The notes under the pieces are model-generated. The model ran no database searches. It worked only from the letters and a program-made list of their open reading frames with translations, and was not told where the DNA came from. From the NCBI GenBank assembly GCA_028342535.1, contig JAOLWQ010000004.1, positions 1 through 64,000 on the forward strand: a DNA stretch of 64,000 bases, in the 5' to 3' direction. Numbering within the stretch: the first letter of the stretch is position 1; the number at the start of each line of letters is the position of its first letter. Both the position numbers and the translations under genes were made by a program. Origin of the DNA: Methylophilaceae bacterium. Lineage in GTDB: Bacteria; Pseudomonadota; Gammaproteobacteria; Burkholderiales; Methylophilaceae. Below, in pieces: positions 38,234-49,056 of this stretch.

Positions 38234-39667
38234 TTATCCAGTTCCACCAACAATTATGTTGTCAATTTTCAGGGTTGGTTGCCCAACGCCCACAGGAACA
38301 CTTTGACCATCTTTACCACACGTGCCAACACCTGAGTCTAAATTCATGTCATTACCCACCATGCTAACCTCTTTAAGGATGTCGGGCCCATTACCAATTA
38401 TAGTTGCCCCTTTAACTGGATAATCTAACTTACCATCTTTAATCATCCATGCTTCAGAAGCAGAAAAAACAAATTTACCACTTGTTATATCAACTTGACC
38501 ACCACCAAAATTTTCCGCATAAAGGCCGTTATCGACTGAGCTTATAATTTCTTTAGGGTCATATTTTCCATTCGGCATATAGGTATTTGTCATTCTTGGC
38601 ATCGGTGAATGAGCATAAGACTCTCTGCGACCATTTCCAGTTACAGGCATATTCATTAATCTAGCATTAAGGGTATCTTGTAAGTAACCGACTAAGATTC
38701 CATCTTCAATTAATACTGTTTTTTGTGTTGCATTACCTTCATCATCAACATTTAAAGAGCCGCGCCTATTCTCAATTGTGCCATCGTCAACAACTGTTAT
38801 TCCTTTTGCAGCGACTTTTTTGCCCATCATACTGCTAAAAGCAGATGTACCTTTTCTGTTAAAATCACCCTCTAATCCATGCCCAATTGCTTCATGTAAT
38901 AAAATACCAGGCCATCCAGAACCTAAAATAACTGTCATTGACCCAGCGGGAGCAGATCGCGCATCCAAGTTGATTAAAGATTGTTTAACGGCTTTTTTTA
39001 CGTAATCTTCAAGTATTTCATCAGTGAAATAATTAAGGAGATATCTACCCCCGCCTCCAGATGATCCTTGTTCTCTTTTGCCATTTAGTTCAGATATGAC
39101 ACTTACTGATAGTCTTATCAAAGGCCTAATATCTTCAATTAATTCACCATAATAATTTTTAATTAAGATAACTTCATATTGAGCAGCAAGAGAAGCAGAA
39201 ACTTTTATAACGCGTTTATCGATTGACTTTGCCATTAATTCTATTTTCTCAAGTAAATCAATTTTCTTTTGGCTATCTAGTTCAGCTATGGGATCACTGT
39301 TTGTATAAAGTATTTTTTTGGTGATTTTTTTTGGGGCTGGTGTTGATAAAGATTGACCTTGTTTTTCGATGGAATTTATAATTTTTAGTGAATCATTAAG
39401 AACATCTAATGAGATATCATCCGAATAAGTAAATGCAGTTTTTTCATCACTAACACTTCTAATTCCAACTCCTTGATCAATTGAGTAGCTTCCATTTTTA
39501 ACTTGACTATCTTCTAGAGACCAAAATTCATTCTTGGAATATTGAAAGTAAAGATCTGCGTAATCAATATTCTTATTTTTAATTTTATTCATTATTATTG
39601 ATAAATTATCATGACTTATGCCAGCTGGATTAAGAATAAATTTATTTGATAATTGAAAATTAGACAT
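38234..39667 (-). CDS. tldD: Metalloprotease TldD
   Basis: 477 residues. The zinc motif HEAIGHGLEGDF follows the PGILL strand, as in the TldD subunit of the TldD/TldE heterodimer; the C-terminal VGTCGKDGQSVPVGVGQPTLKI is conserved. The complex degrades small unfolded peptides and processes some modified peptides. The partner gene tldE (pmbA) is not in this window. It follows yhdP with no gap. Confidence 0.92.
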   Translation of the reverse strand: MSNFQLSNKFILNPAGISHDNLSIIMNKIKNKNIDYADLYFQYSKNEFWSLEDSQVKNGSYSIDQGVGIRSVSDEKTAFTYSDDISLDVLNDSLKIINSIEKQGQSLSTPAPKKITKKILYTNSDPIAELDSQKKIDLLEKIELMAKSIDKRVIKVSASLAAQYEVILIKNYYGELIEDIRPLIRLSVSVISELNGKREQGSSGGGGRYLLNYFTDEILEDYVKKAVKQSLINLDARSAPAGSMTVILGSGWPGILLHEAIGHGLEGDFNRKGTSAFSSMMGKKVAAKGITVVDDGTIENRRGSLNVDDEGNATQKTVLIEDGILVGYLQDTLNARLMNMPVTGNGRRESYAHSPMPRMTNTYMPNGKYDPKEIISSVDNGLYAENFGGGQVDITSGKFVFSASEAWMIKDGKLDYPVKGATIIGNGPDILKEVSMVGNDMNLDSGVGTCGKDGQSVPVGVGQPTLKIDNIIVGGTG

Positions 39668-42600
39668 TTATTTTATATTTAAAAATTCTGAAGATGGCGT
39701 CAAGATTTCTTCGTCAATCATTTTCCCAAATCTTTCTGTAGCAGGAGTATTAATTTCTTCTGGATCATCCCAAGTTCCAATAATCTGATATTCATCAGAC
39801 AAAATTTTGTTTAAGGGGTCTTTTAGAATCTTTTGTGCGATAAATGCAGCCGCACCTGCAAGCGGTCCACCAGCTAAAGATAGCAGAGAAAGGCTATCGC
39901 TAATTCTTGGATTTACGACAACATGAATATTTTGAGTTTCTTTAATAATATTAGTTTCACCTTTTATAGATACTTCAGCTGCTGGACCTTCCATTGTAAA
40001 TCTATTTGATTTTAAAATTCCATTATTTACTATTACCCCTGCATTAATTCTATCAAAAATAAAGCCTTTGCTAAAAATATCACTAAAATCTAATGACAAA
40101 CGTCTTGGTAAATTTTGAAGCGTTAAAAGCCCAAAAAGTCTTGCAACTCCCGGCTTGGCTTCTTGAACTACTCCATCTGTTGCTGTTAATGAAAAGTTAC
40201 CTTTTAATGCTGACTTATCAAAATCGAAAGGACTTTTTGGCCAACCTAGCATACCAATAACACTAGCTTTACCATCCTTAATTAGTTCAGGGTATGAAAG
40301 TTGTTCAAATGTTTTTTCGATATTATTTATATTCCAACTAAAGTTAATAGATGTATTTGGACTTAACCCCTCATCATCCCAAAGACCTGTTCCATTAATT
40401 GTGTGTTCTGGATTACTGATTTTAAAGTTTTGAATATTCCAAATTTTATTTTCTTTATAAGCAATCAAACTTAAGTCACCATAAGTGTCATCATCTACTG
40501 CTATAGAATTTGCTTTAATATTAATCTTAGGAGGGTTAGCAAAGATAAATTTATTTTCATTTTCAATCAGTATATTATTTTTTTTAAGATGTAACTTTTC
40601 AAAACCAGCTTTAAGTATATTATTTTTTTTGTCCCATAAGATATTTCCGATTACATCCTCAGATAAAATTTGTATACTTGAATTACTATTACTTGGTAAA
40701 TACTTTATATTCGAATTGAAAATTTTATAGCCATAAATATCTAATTCTTTAATATCAATATTTGCATTTGTTATTAAGGGTTTTGAGCCATCACTTCCCA
40801 GCAAAGAATAAAAATTTTCTAGGTTAACTTTATTTAATTCAGCAGATAGTAAAACTCCCTTATCAGGAATATCTATTTGAGTGGTGTTGATACCTATTAT
40901 TCCTTTTTTTATGCCAAACATACCTGCATAATTATTTTCCTTTATTAATTTTGCAAACACATTGGTTCCGATCTCAAGCGAAATAATGTCTTGTTTTGAA
41001 TTAATTGATGCAGTTGTCATTAATAACGTTTTTATATCATTTTCTTTTTTATCGAAAGGAGGAGGTAAACTTGAGCTAAGACCTTTAAGGTCACTTTCAA
41101 TTTTAATACTAGTTAACTTCTCTTCTATCTTAATTTCACTATTCCAAGATGCTTCACCATCAATATTATTTGCCCAATCTTCACCCAAAGTCGACCAAAA
41201 AAATTCTTTGTTAATAGTGCCATCAACATTCACTTGTGTTACGTCACCGACATTATTTAAACTAATTGTGATTGGACTTCCCGATAGATTTGCTTTTACA
41301 TCATTAATTCTTAAATCATTTTCATCAAACTCAATGTATCCAAGAATATTATTAATTTTTGGCATTCCTAAGTCATCATTTATTAAATAACTATTTTTAA
41401 ACTCATATGAACCTTTGAAGGTTATATTTTCTTCATCTTTGAGAGGAATTTTTAGTTTTACAGCGAGTTGTCCCGAGCCTTCACCTTGCATTTTATCAAA
41501 AAATCCTTTCATCACTTGTTTGATTGGACTTTTGTTAATAGCGCTAATAATGTTTGGTATTGGGCTATCTAAAGTTAAATCGATATTCATCATTGGCTCT
41601 TCAATATTGAAAGGTGAAATAGCCCCATTCATTTTTACGATATTATTACCTAAGAGATCACCTTGGATACTTTCAAAATTAACTTTATTATTTAAAACAT
41701 TAATTTTAAAATCAAAATTATTTAGCTCTGGCCATCCTTCTCCATATTCAATAAAGCTATCAACTATGGTTGACTTAATTTTAAAAATTCCCTTCTTAAA
41801 GTCAGGATTATTTTTTGTATCTACAAAAGGAAAATCTTTAGCTGGACCTTTTAATTCTATAATTGTATTTTGGGCTTGTCCTTTTAAGAGGGAGGTATCA
41901 AGCCAGTGTAAAGTTTTCTTCCCAAGCTGTAACGGGTAGTATTTCTTTAAGCTAGGTAAATCTATTAAAGGCATCTTTATTACTAAATCAACAATACTTG
42001 ATCCATGATTAACATTTTTGTAGCTTCCATTAACTATTGAATTAACATCATTATTTTGAATAACTATATTCTCTAAATTGAATAAATTATCTTTCCACTT
42101 GATTACTCCGGAAAATTGAGAAAATGTTATTGGCTGCCTAAAAATATCATTTTTTATGATTGTCAGATCTTTCGAAACAGATTTAATTGATCCCCTTGTT
42201 TTTTTTATATCCACGATACCGGTTAGATTTTTTACACCTGGAAAATTTTGATAGGGGTTAACACTTACATTTAAAAGTTGGCTTTGTAGGTCCAACTCTG
42301 AAAATTGATTATTTGCACTTTTCCAGCTTAACTTTAAATCTTTTAACTGTCCTGAAGGAGATACCTCTTGAGCTATTGACTGAAATGATTTTGAATAGGG
42401 AAAATGCCTTATCAGCTCGTGAGCTGATTTAAGATTAATTCGGTTTAATTTAATTCTAATATGGTTAATTTTCTTTTCAAGATTATTTATTAATAGTGAG
42501 ACTTCACCTTGATCTATATTAATCCCATTGTCAGTAATAACATTAAATTTAGAAATAGTTAATGTAGTTATATTTTTTTTAATTGCATAAGAAATTTGGC

Positions 42601-43510
42601 CTTTAAAATTTTTAAGTGTTAGAGGCTCTTCATTTAATTTATTAATTTTTGTAATAAAATTTTTAACATCCAATTGACTGTCAATTTGAGTAATCTGACC
42701 TTCATTAAAATCACCTCTAATATCTATATCTCCTTTAGCTGAGATTATTTCAGCTGGGTAATCTAACCAAGGCCTAAATGTGTTTATATCAACGCCTGCG
42801 ACAGATAAACTTAATTGACCATTACTATTTTCTATTTTTTCAACTGATGAACTATCAAAATAACCATCCATGCTTATTATCTGATTATTTAAGCTTGATA
42901 GTTGACCAGTGATTTTGAAGTTACGACGGTCAAAATTAGAAATCGTAGTTGATGATTCATATCTTGCAGATATATTATCTATTAATAAGGTTGGTGCACC
43001 CCTTGTGTGATCCTGCCATTTTATTTTACCTTTAACTATTACAATTTCATCTTGGTTTAGAATCCAATTACTCGCAGAAGAATTTTTGCTTGTTTGAATT
43101 GAAATACCGCCTATTACATAATTATCACTATCAAATTTTTCAATGTCTAAATTTGGTTCATATAAAATAATCTCGTCTAGTATTGGTCTAAATTTTAAAA
43201 GAGATAACCATGAAATATCTACTCGTATTTTTTTTAGATCAAACGATTTTTCAAGACTGTTATTGTAAATTGAGAGATTATGTAGAGTGAGACTTGGATT
43301 TGTAATTCTCCATTGAGCTTCTATTTTTTCAATTTCTACTTGCCTCTCAAATTGCTGGCTAATTTCTTGTGTTAACTTATCTTTAAACTCATCAAGATTT
43401 GATTGGATAAAAAAGTAAAAAGTTAAAAACCCAACTGTAAGAATCGAAAGTATTGGGAGGCCTAGGTATATTAGGGTTTTTTTAAGATAAATTTGGATTC
43501 TATGATTCAT
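39668..43510 (-). CDS. yhdP: YhdP family AsmA-like envelope protein
   Basis: 1280 residues, the size of E. coli YhdP. One N-terminal membrane anchor (about 13-32) is followed by a long beta-rich periplasmic region of repeated AsmA-like units and a conserved C-terminal part: GVARLFGLLTLQNLPRRLSLDFSD, then SLAGGPLAGAAAFIAQKIL. These bridge-like proteins move phospholipids from the inner to the outer membrane. It ends exactly where tldD starts, and acs lies 30 bases upstream on the same strand, so acs-yhdP-tldD may form one transcript. Confidence 0.88.
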   Translation of the reverse strand: MNHRIQIYLKKTLIYLGLPILSILTVGFLTFYFFIQSNLDEFKDKLTQEISQQFERQVEIEKIEAQWRITNPSLTLHNLSIYNNSLEKSFDLKKIRVDISWLSLLKFRPILDEIILYEPNLDIEKFDSDNYVIGGISIQTSKNSSASNWILNQDEIVIVKGKIKWQDHTRGAPTLLIDNISARYESSTTISNFDRRNFKITGQLSSLNNQIISMDGYFDSSSVEKIENSNGQLSLSVAGVDINTFRPWLDYPAEIISAKGDIDIRGDFNEGQITQIDSQLDVKNFITKINKLNEEPLTLKNFKGQISYAIKKNITTLTISKFNVITDNGINIDQGEVSLLINNLEKKINHIRIKLNRINLKSAHELIRHFPYSKSFQSIAQEVSPSGQLKDLKLSWKSANNQFSELDLQSQLLNVSVNPYQNFPGVKNLTGIVDIKKTRGSIKSVSKDLTIIKNDIFRQPITFSQFSGVIKWKDNLFNLENIVIQNNDVNSIVNGSYKNVNHGSSIVDLVIKMPLIDLPSLKKYYPLQLGKKTLHWLDTSLLKGQAQNTIIELKGPAKDFPFVDTKNNPDFKKGIFKIKSTIVDSFIEYGEGWPELNNFDFKINVLNNKVNFESIQGDLLGNNIVKMNGAISPFNIEEPMMNIDLTLDSPIPNIISAINKSPIKQVMKGFFDKMQGEGSGQLAVKLKIPLKDEENITFKGSYEFKNSYLINDDLGMPKINNILGYIEFDENDLRINDVKANLSGSPITISLNNVGDVTQVNVDGTINKEFFWSTLGEDWANNIDGEASWNSEIKIEEKLTSIKIESDLKGLSSSLPPPFDKKENDIKTLLMTTASINSKQDIISLEIGTNVFAKLIKENNYAGMFGIKKGIIGINTTQIDIPDKGVLLSAELNKVNLENFYSLLGSDGSKPLITNANIDIKELDIYGYKIFNSNIKYLPSNSNSSIQILSEDVIGNILWDKKNNILKAGFEKLHLKKNNILIENENKFIFANPPKINIKANSIAVDDDTYGDLSLIAYKENKIWNIQNFKISNPEHTINGTGLWDDEGLSPNTSINFSWNINNIEKTFEQLSYPELIKDGKASVIGMLGWPKSPFDFDKSALKGNFSLTATDGVVQEAKPGVARLFGLLTLQNLPRRLSLDFSDIFSKGFIFDRINAGVIVNNGILKSNRFTMEGPAAEVSIKGETNIIKETQNIHVVVNPRISDSLSLLSLAGGPLAGAAAFIAQKILKDPLNKILSDEYQIIGTWDDPEEINTPATERFGKMIDEEILTPSSEFLNIK

Positions 43511-43540
43511 TAAAGCCGCGTCAACATTTAATTTACTATT

Positions 43541-45514
43541 CTATAGAATTTCTCCAAGTTGGTCTAATATTGCTGGATTTTCAAGTGTGGAAATATCAGT
43601 AGTTATTTTCTCGCCTTTGGCCAATGTTCTCAACAAGCGGCGCATAATCTTTCCTGATCTAGTTTTAGGTAAATTATCTCCAAATCGTATTTCTTCAGGT
43701 TTAGCTATTGGTCCAATTTCTTTCGAGACCCATTGGGCAAGCTCTTTAATAATTTTTTCAGCATTAGCTTTAGAAGGCCTCTCGCCCTTAAGAACCACAA
43801 AAGCGACTATTGACTCTCCTTTGATATCATGAGGCCTTCCAACAACTGCAGCTTCTGTAACAATCTGATTTGCGACCAAGGCGGACTCTATTTCCATTGT
43901 GCCCAACCTATGCCCTGATACATTTAAAACGTCATCTATTCTGCCCATAATTGTAAAGTAACCTGTTTCTTTATCTCGAACTGCTCCATCACCAGCTAAA
44001 TATATTTTGCCCCCTAATTCTTTAGGAAAATAGCTATTTTTAAAGCGTTCAGGGTCGCCCCATATAGTTCTAATCATTGAAGGCCATGGTTTTTTAATAA
44101 CTAACAAACCTCCATTCCCCCATTCTTGATCTTTACCCTCTTCATCAACAACATCAACTTCAATCCCTGGGAAGGGTAAGGTACATGATCCTGGCACTAA
44201 AGGCGTTACTCCTGGAAGCGGGGTAATGACATGTCCACCTGTCTCTGTCTGCCAAAATGTATCTACTATCGGACAACGACTGTTACCAATATTTTCGTAA
44301 TACCATATCCATGCTTCTGGGTTAATGGGCTCTCCAACAGTACCTAAAATACGAAGTGAGTTAAGGTCATAATTTTTAGGATGAGTTTTTGGACTGACTT
44401 CTGATGTTTTTATAAGTGCTCTAATGGCGGTTGGAGCGGTATAAAAAATACTTACTTTATGTTTTTCAATAAGTTGCCAAAATCGACTCGCATCAGGATA
44501 AGTCGGAACGCCTTCAAAAATTAGTTGTGTTGCACCAAGAGCTGTTGGGCCATATGCAACATAAGTATGCCCAGTGATCCATCCAACATCAGCGGTGCAC
44601 CAATAAATATCATCATTTTTAATATCAAAAGTCCAGCGGCACGTATTAATTGCATGAAGAAGATAGCCAGCTGTTGAGTGTTGAACACCTTTAGGCTTTC
44701 CAGTTGAACCTGATGTGTAAAGAATAAATAAAGGATGTTCAGCACCAACGAATACAGGATCACAGTCTTTTGGCATATCCAAGATTAGATCCTTCCATAA
44801 GACATCATTTTTATTTATATTTATTTTTGTATCAGCTCTATTATAAATAATAATTTTATCTACAGACTCACATTTGCCCATATTTAATGCATCATCTACA
44901 GTAGATTTAAGAGGGATTAATTTTCCCCCTCGAAATTGAGCATCTGCTGTAATTACTAGTTTTGCTTTTGTATCTTCGATTCGCTCTTGGATACTTTTAG
45001 CAGAAAATCCTCCAAATATTACTGAATGTATAAGACCAAGCCGCGCGCAAGCCTGCATAGCCACAACTGCTTCAATGCTCATAGGAAGATATATAATTAC
45101 TCGATCACCAATCTTTAAACCTAAACTTTTTAATCCATTAGCAAATTGACAAACTTTTTCATACAAACCTAAATATGTTATTGAAGTAATTTTTCCATCA
45201 TCAGCTTCAAAAATAATAGCTGTTTTATTAGGTTGTTTATCTAAGTGCCGATCAAGACAATTATAGGAAGCATTTATTTTTCCATCCTCAAACCATTTAT
45301 AGAAAGGTGCATCATCATCGTTTAAAATTTTTGTAAACGGCTTATCCCAGATTAATAATTCTTGAGCTAGCTCTGACCATGCTCCTTGATAATTATTTTT
45401 AAATTTATCAACCAAGACATCATAACTTTTCATTCCAGAAACATGTGCATTTCTTATAATTTCATCGCTAGGATTAAAGACACGATCTTCTGTATTTATT
45501 GATTCTATTGACAT
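43541..45514 (-). CDS. acs: Acetyl-CoA synthetase
   Basis: 657 residues, family length. Adenylation motifs [16 protein letters not shown] and [16 protein letters not shown], the hinge and [20 protein letters not shown], and the regulatory lysine in [15 protein letters not shown]. It activates acetate to acetyl-CoA via acetyl-AMP. A two-component system lies divergent 220 bases away and might control it. The Tdh-Kbl pathway elsewhere in the window also yields acetyl-CoA. Confidence 0.95.
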   Translation of the reverse strand: MSIESINTEDRVFNPSDEIIRNAHVSGMKSYDVLVDKFKNNYQGAWSELAQELLIWDKPFTKILNDDDAPFYKWFEDGKINASYNCLDRHLDKQPNKTAIIFEADDGKITSITYLGLYEKVCQFANGLKSLGLKIGDRVIIYLPMSIEAVVAMQACARLGLIHSVIFGGFSAKSIQERIEDTKAKLVITADAQFRGGKLIPLKSTVDDALNMGKCESVDKIIIYNRADTKININKNDVLWKDLILDMPKDCDPVFVGAEHPLFILYTSGSTGKPKGVQHSTAGYLLHAINTCRWTFDIKNDDIYWCTADVGWITGHTYVAYGPTALGATQLIFEGVPTYPDASRFWQLIEKHKVSIFYTAPTAIRALIKTSEVSPKTHPKNYDLNSLRILGTVGEPINPEAWIWYYENIGNSRCPIVDTFWQTETGGHVITPLPGVTPLVPGSCTLPFPGIEVDVVDEEGKDQEWGNGGLLVIKKPWPSMIRTIWGDPERFKNSYFPKELGGKIYLAGDGAVRDKETGYFTIMGRIDDVLNVSGHRLGTMEIESALVANQIVTEAAVVGRPHDIKGESIVAFVVLKGERPSKANAEKIIKELAQWVSKEIGPIAKPEEIRFGDNLPKTRSGKIMRRLLRTLAKGEKITTDISTLENPAILDQLGEIL

Positions 45515-45720
45515 TACAGCTTATCTCCTAAATAAATTTATTGATTAAATTTGTAATGTGTATCTAAGTAATTCATATATATCTTATAAGACTTTAAAGT
45601 ATTACAAATAATAATTATAATTATTATTTTTCATACTTTACAATGTAATTTAATTTTAATGAATATGCTCTATGTATTATTTCACTTGCATATGATAATA
45701 GGATTTCATTTAACTTTTTA

Positions 45721-45726
45721 TATAAT
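45721..45726 (+). promoter_or_regulatory. Candidate -10 box for the two-component genes
   Basis: TATAAT lies 8 bases before the ATG at 45735, so transcription would start at or one to two bases before the start codon, giving a nearly leaderless mRNA. No -35 and no ribosome site are visible. AT-rich context makes a chance match possible. Confidence 0.3.
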
Positions 45727-45734
45727 TTTAGTAT

Positions 45735-47441
45735 ATGACTCTTAGATTAAGATTTAACTTACTCATAACACTTATTATGCTTTTTCTGATAATAGCATTA
45801 GCAGCAGTAACAATGAGTTCATCTAAAAGATCAATTCAGGAAGGTGTAGAATCGGCAAATAAAGTTACCATTCAATATCTCGAAACTATTATAGTTAGAT
45901 CAGTCCAGAATCCAGAGTGGGGAAGTACGCATGATGTTATTAGACGATTCCTCAGGCAATTAGGGTATGTAAGAAGTAATGATATTTTTCTCTATAATGA
46001 TCAAGGAGATTTAACTTATCAATCACCTCCATCTTCCTATAAATTAGAAGTTAAACCCCCTCAATGGTTTATCAATTTTATTAGTCCAAAAAAAGAATCT
46101 AATTCCAGGTTAATTCAATCTGGTAGATTGGTTGTTCAGTCAAATGCTTCAGGAGCGATTAGGGGAGTATGGGTAGATTTAAGAACATTATTTTCAACAA
46201 CTTTAGTATTTTTTTTATTATTTAATTTATTTGTTTATTGGTTACTGGGCAAGTGGTTGAGGCCAATAAATAATATGCTTGATGCTATTAATAAAATAGG
46301 TAAGGGAGGATTTGATGCTCGTTTACCTCATTTTAATGTTCCAGAATTTAGGTCCATTGCATTAAATTTTAACGCAATGGGATCTTCACTTCAAAAAACA
46401 ATGTTTGAGAATAAGAGGTTAGCAATGATTGCAGAACAAACAGCAGATGCAGTAATGATTCATGATGAAAAAATGAATATTTCTTTTTGGAATAAGTCTG
46501 CAGAGCGAATATTTGGCTATAAGCAAAAAGAAGTATTAGGTAAGTCAGCTAGATTAATTGTGCCTGAATCTTTAAAAAAAGAATTAGATAAAAACCTTAT
46601 TTTAATGAAGAAAAATAAATTTATACATGACTTTAAAACGAAAAGGGTTGCTAAAAATAAAAAGTTAATAGATGTATCAATATCAGCATCACCCTTGATA
46701 GATCCCAAAACAAAAAAATTAATTGGGGACATTGTTAGTATGAGAGATATTTCTGAGAGAATTTTAGCCCAGAAATCTCTTGATGCACTGGAGCAAAATA
46801 GAAAATTAACCACTATTATTCAAGGTCATATTGAAGACGAAAGAAGAAGCTTAGCAAGAGAATTACATGATGAATTAGGTCAGTATGTTTCTGCAATTAA
46901 AATTTTCGCACAAAATATCACTAATAAATCTGATGGAAATAAAGATATTAAGACTAGCGCATCTTCAGTAACTTCTGCAGCTAATCAGATATATGATGGC
47001 ATGCACAATATTATTAGAAAATTAAGGCCTGGCGCACTTGATAATTTAGGTTTAAATGAAACTATCACAGATGCAGTTAGTAGCTGGCAAAAACAGTATA
47101 AAAATCTAAAATTTTCACTAATAATAAAAGGTGAGATAAATGATTTAGGTGAAGCAATTAATATTAATATCTATAGAATAATTCAAGAATCTATGAATAA
47201 TACTTTAAAGCATGCAAAAGCAAGTGAAATTTTAATTAACTTAAACTCTTTAAAGAAAAATTTAAAGTTAGAGTTTTCTGATAATGGGATAGGTTTCAAT
47301 AAAAAAATTCTTAAAAATTCAAAACAATTTGGTTTAATAGGAATTAAAGAGAGGGTTCAGTCGCTAAAGGGAACTTTTGAGTTGCAAACGAGCCTCTCAA
47401 ATGGCGTAAAATTAATTATATTAATTCCAAAAAGGCAATAA
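45735..47441 (+). CDS. Sensor histidine kinase, NarX/UhpB type, with HAMP and PAS domains
   Basis: 568 residues. Membrane segment 8-28, periplasmic domain about 29-150, membrane segment 152-172, HAMP (about 173-226), PAS (about 230-350; FWNKSAERIFGYKQKEVLGKS), and a HisKA_3 dimerisation domain with phosphorylatable H378 in ERRSLARELHDELGQ, then an HATPase (IIQESMNNTLKHAKA; FSDNGIGF). The periplasmic part contains the LYNDQGDLTYQSPPS motif. The stimulus is unknown. The NarL-type regulator follows five bases later. Similar pairs (MxaYX/MoxYX) control methanol oxidation in methylotrophs, a possible role here. Confidence 0.85.
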   Translation: MTLRLRFNLLITLIMLFLIIALAAVTMSSSKRSIQEGVESANKVTIQYLETIIVRSVQNPEWGSTHDVIRRFLRQLGYVRSNDIFLYNDQGDLTYQSPPSSYKLEVKPPQWFINFISPKKESNSRLIQSGRLVVQSNASGAIRGVWVDLRTLFSTTLVFFLLFNLFVYWLLGKWLRPINNMLDAINKIGKGGFDARLPHFNVPEFRSIALNFNAMGSSLQKTMFENKRLAMIAEQTADAVMIHDEKMNISFWNKSAERIFGYKQKEVLGKSARLIVPESLKKELDKNLILMKKNKFIHDFKTKRVAKNKKLIDVSISASPLIDPKTKKLIGDIVSMRDISERILAQKSLDALEQNRKLTTIIQGHIEDERRSLARELHDELGQYVSAIKIFAQNITNKSDGNKDIKTSASSVTSAANQIYDGMHNIIRKLRPGALDNLGLNETITDAVSSWQKQYKNLKFSLIIKGEINDLGEAININIYRIIQESMNNTLKHAKASEILINLNSLKKNLKLEFSDNGIGFNKKILKNSKQFGLIGIKERVQSLKGTFELQTSLSNGVKLIILIPKRQ

Positions 47442-47446
47442 AGAGC

Positions 47447-48085
47447 ATGGCTAAAATAAATGTATTATTAGTAGATGATCATTCAGTAGTTAGAATGGGA
47501 TTTAAAATGTTAATCGAGAATGAATCAGATATGGCAGTTATTTGTGAAGCCGAATCTGGTGAGTTAGGAATCACAGCATTTAAAGAGCATAAACCAAGTA
47601 TCGTTATTATGGATATAACAATGCCAGGCATGGGTGGCCTTGATGCAATCGAAAGAATTATTGCATTCGACAAAAAAGCTAAAATTTTAGTGTTATCAGC
47701 TCATGAAGATTCAGTTCATCCCAAACGCGCATTAAGTGCCGGAGCTTTAGGTTATCTAACAAAACGAAGTGCAGCAGAGGAGTTAATTAAGGCTATTAGG
47801 TCTGTAAACAGTGGAACAAAATATCTTGAGCCAGTAATAGCTCAACAAATGGCAATAACCCAAATATCTGGAGAAAATAATCCTGTAGAAATTTTATCTG
47901 ATAGAGAGTTTGAGGTATTTATGGACCTTGCAAAAGGTAAAAGTACAAATGAGATAGCTAATACGATGTGTTTAAGCCCAAGAACGGTCGGAACACATCT
48001 TTACAATATTAAACAAAAACTAAATGCTAATAACTCTGCTGAAATAGCATTAATTGCAATTAGGTGCGGACTTCTAGAGCCATAA
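47447..48085 (+). CDS. NarL/FixJ-type response regulator
   Basis: 212 residues. The receiver domain has D10, D11, phosphoacceptor D56 (VIMDITMPG) and the lysine in GYLTKRSAAEEL. A LuxR helix-turn-helix follows (LSDREFEVFMDLAKGKSTNEIANTMCLSPRTVGTHL, about 150-186). It is the partner of the upstream kinase. It ends exactly against the stop of the convergent EamA gene with no base between them. Confidence 0.9.
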   Translation: MAKINVLLVDDHSVVRMGFKMLIENESDMAVICEAESGELGITAFKEHKPSIVIMDITMPGMGGLDAIERIIAFDKKAKILVLSAHEDSVHPKRALSAGALGYLTKRSAAEELIKAIRSVNSGTKYLEPVIAQQMAITQISGENNPVEILSDREFEVFMDLAKGKSTNEIANTMCLSPRTVGTHLYNIKQKLNANNSAEIALIAIRCGLLEP

Positions 48086-48928
48086 TTATTTTTTTGATGC
48101 ATATACACCACTAATAATAATAAACAATATTCCTAAAGTAGTCTGCGAATCTATAAATTCATCAAACCAAACTACACCAATTATCGTTGCAAAAATTATG
48201 GTTAGGTAAGATAAACCTGCATTTCCAAGAGTATTCCCAACATGGTAAGCTTTAGTGATTGCAATTTGGGCAATGGTAGCGCTTACGCCAAGTCCAAGAA
48301 AAATTAGTGCATGTTCAAATTGAATAATATGTATTTCACCAAAGAACATAATAGATCCAGAGCAGATTGTTGATATCAGAGTAAAATAAAATATAGTCCT
48401 TAAGACTGGCTCTTTAAGTTGCCCAAGTTGAGTTACAAAAAGATACGCCATAGCCGCACCTAAGCCTGAAATAAGACCAATTAACCCGGCAAAATAATTC
48501 TGATTTTCAAATGTGGGCTTGAGTATGAAAAAAACTCCTACAAATCCGATTGCCACAGCTAAAAAAAGCCATTTTTTGATTCTCCTTTTTAAAATGAAAG
48601 GCATAAGCAACCCTAAAAATATGGGAGAAGTATAGTTCAACGATATCGCGGTACTTAGTGGAAGATGATTAATAGCATAAAAAAAGAATAACAAAGAGAT
48701 GAACCCAATTGATGATCGAGTTAAATGTAATTTCATATAATTCGATGAATATGAAACATCATTCCACCTCATTATAGCTATTATAAAAAATAAGCTTATT
48801 GATGAGCGATAAAAAACTAATTCAGTTGGTGTGAAACTTTCACCGCCCAACTTAACAAAAGTACCCATTAGTGCAAAGAAGATAGTTGCAATTATCATCC
48901 AGATAACACCTTGGTGAAAGACAAACAT
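48086..48928 (-). CDS. EamA/DMT family transporter
   Basis: 280 residues with ten membrane segments in two five-segment EamA halves (about 8-130 and 145-280). Motifs include the N-terminal IFFALMGTFVKLGGESFTPTELVFYRS and ATIAQIAITKAYHVGN in the second half. Likely a drug/metabolite exporter or uptake permease; substrate not determined. It is a single gene, convergent with the response regulator and divergent from the gene at 49057. Confidence 0.85.
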   Translation of the reverse strand: MFVFHQGVIWMIIATIFFALMGTFVKLGGESFTPTELVFYRSSISLFFIIAIMRWNDVSYSSNYMKLHLTRSSIGFISLLFFFYAINHLPLSTAISLNYTSPIFLGLLMPFILKRRIKKWLFLAVAIGFVGVFFILKPTFENQNYFAGLIGLISGLGAAMAYLFVTQLGQLKEPVLRTIFYFTLISTICSGSIMFFGEIHIIQFEHALIFLGLGVSATIAQIAITKAYHVGNTLGNAGLSYLTIIFATIIGVVWFDEFIDSQTTLGILFIIISGVYASKK

Positions 48929-49056
48929 AATTAGATTCTCAGAAAATTAGATAAGTACGTTATTTTAAATTGGTAAATTAAGATGAATACTTTAAATATT
49001 TCATGTAAAATAACGCTTTTACAGAATATAACATCTTACATTAGGAGTGTTGGTTT

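Noticed and set aside
40962-41939. Two long open frames (142 and 174 codons) on the plus strand inside yhdP
   Set aside because: They are antisense to a clear 1280-residue gene, are rich in Ser/Leu/Ile as expected from AT-rich antisense frames, and show no motif or ribosome site.
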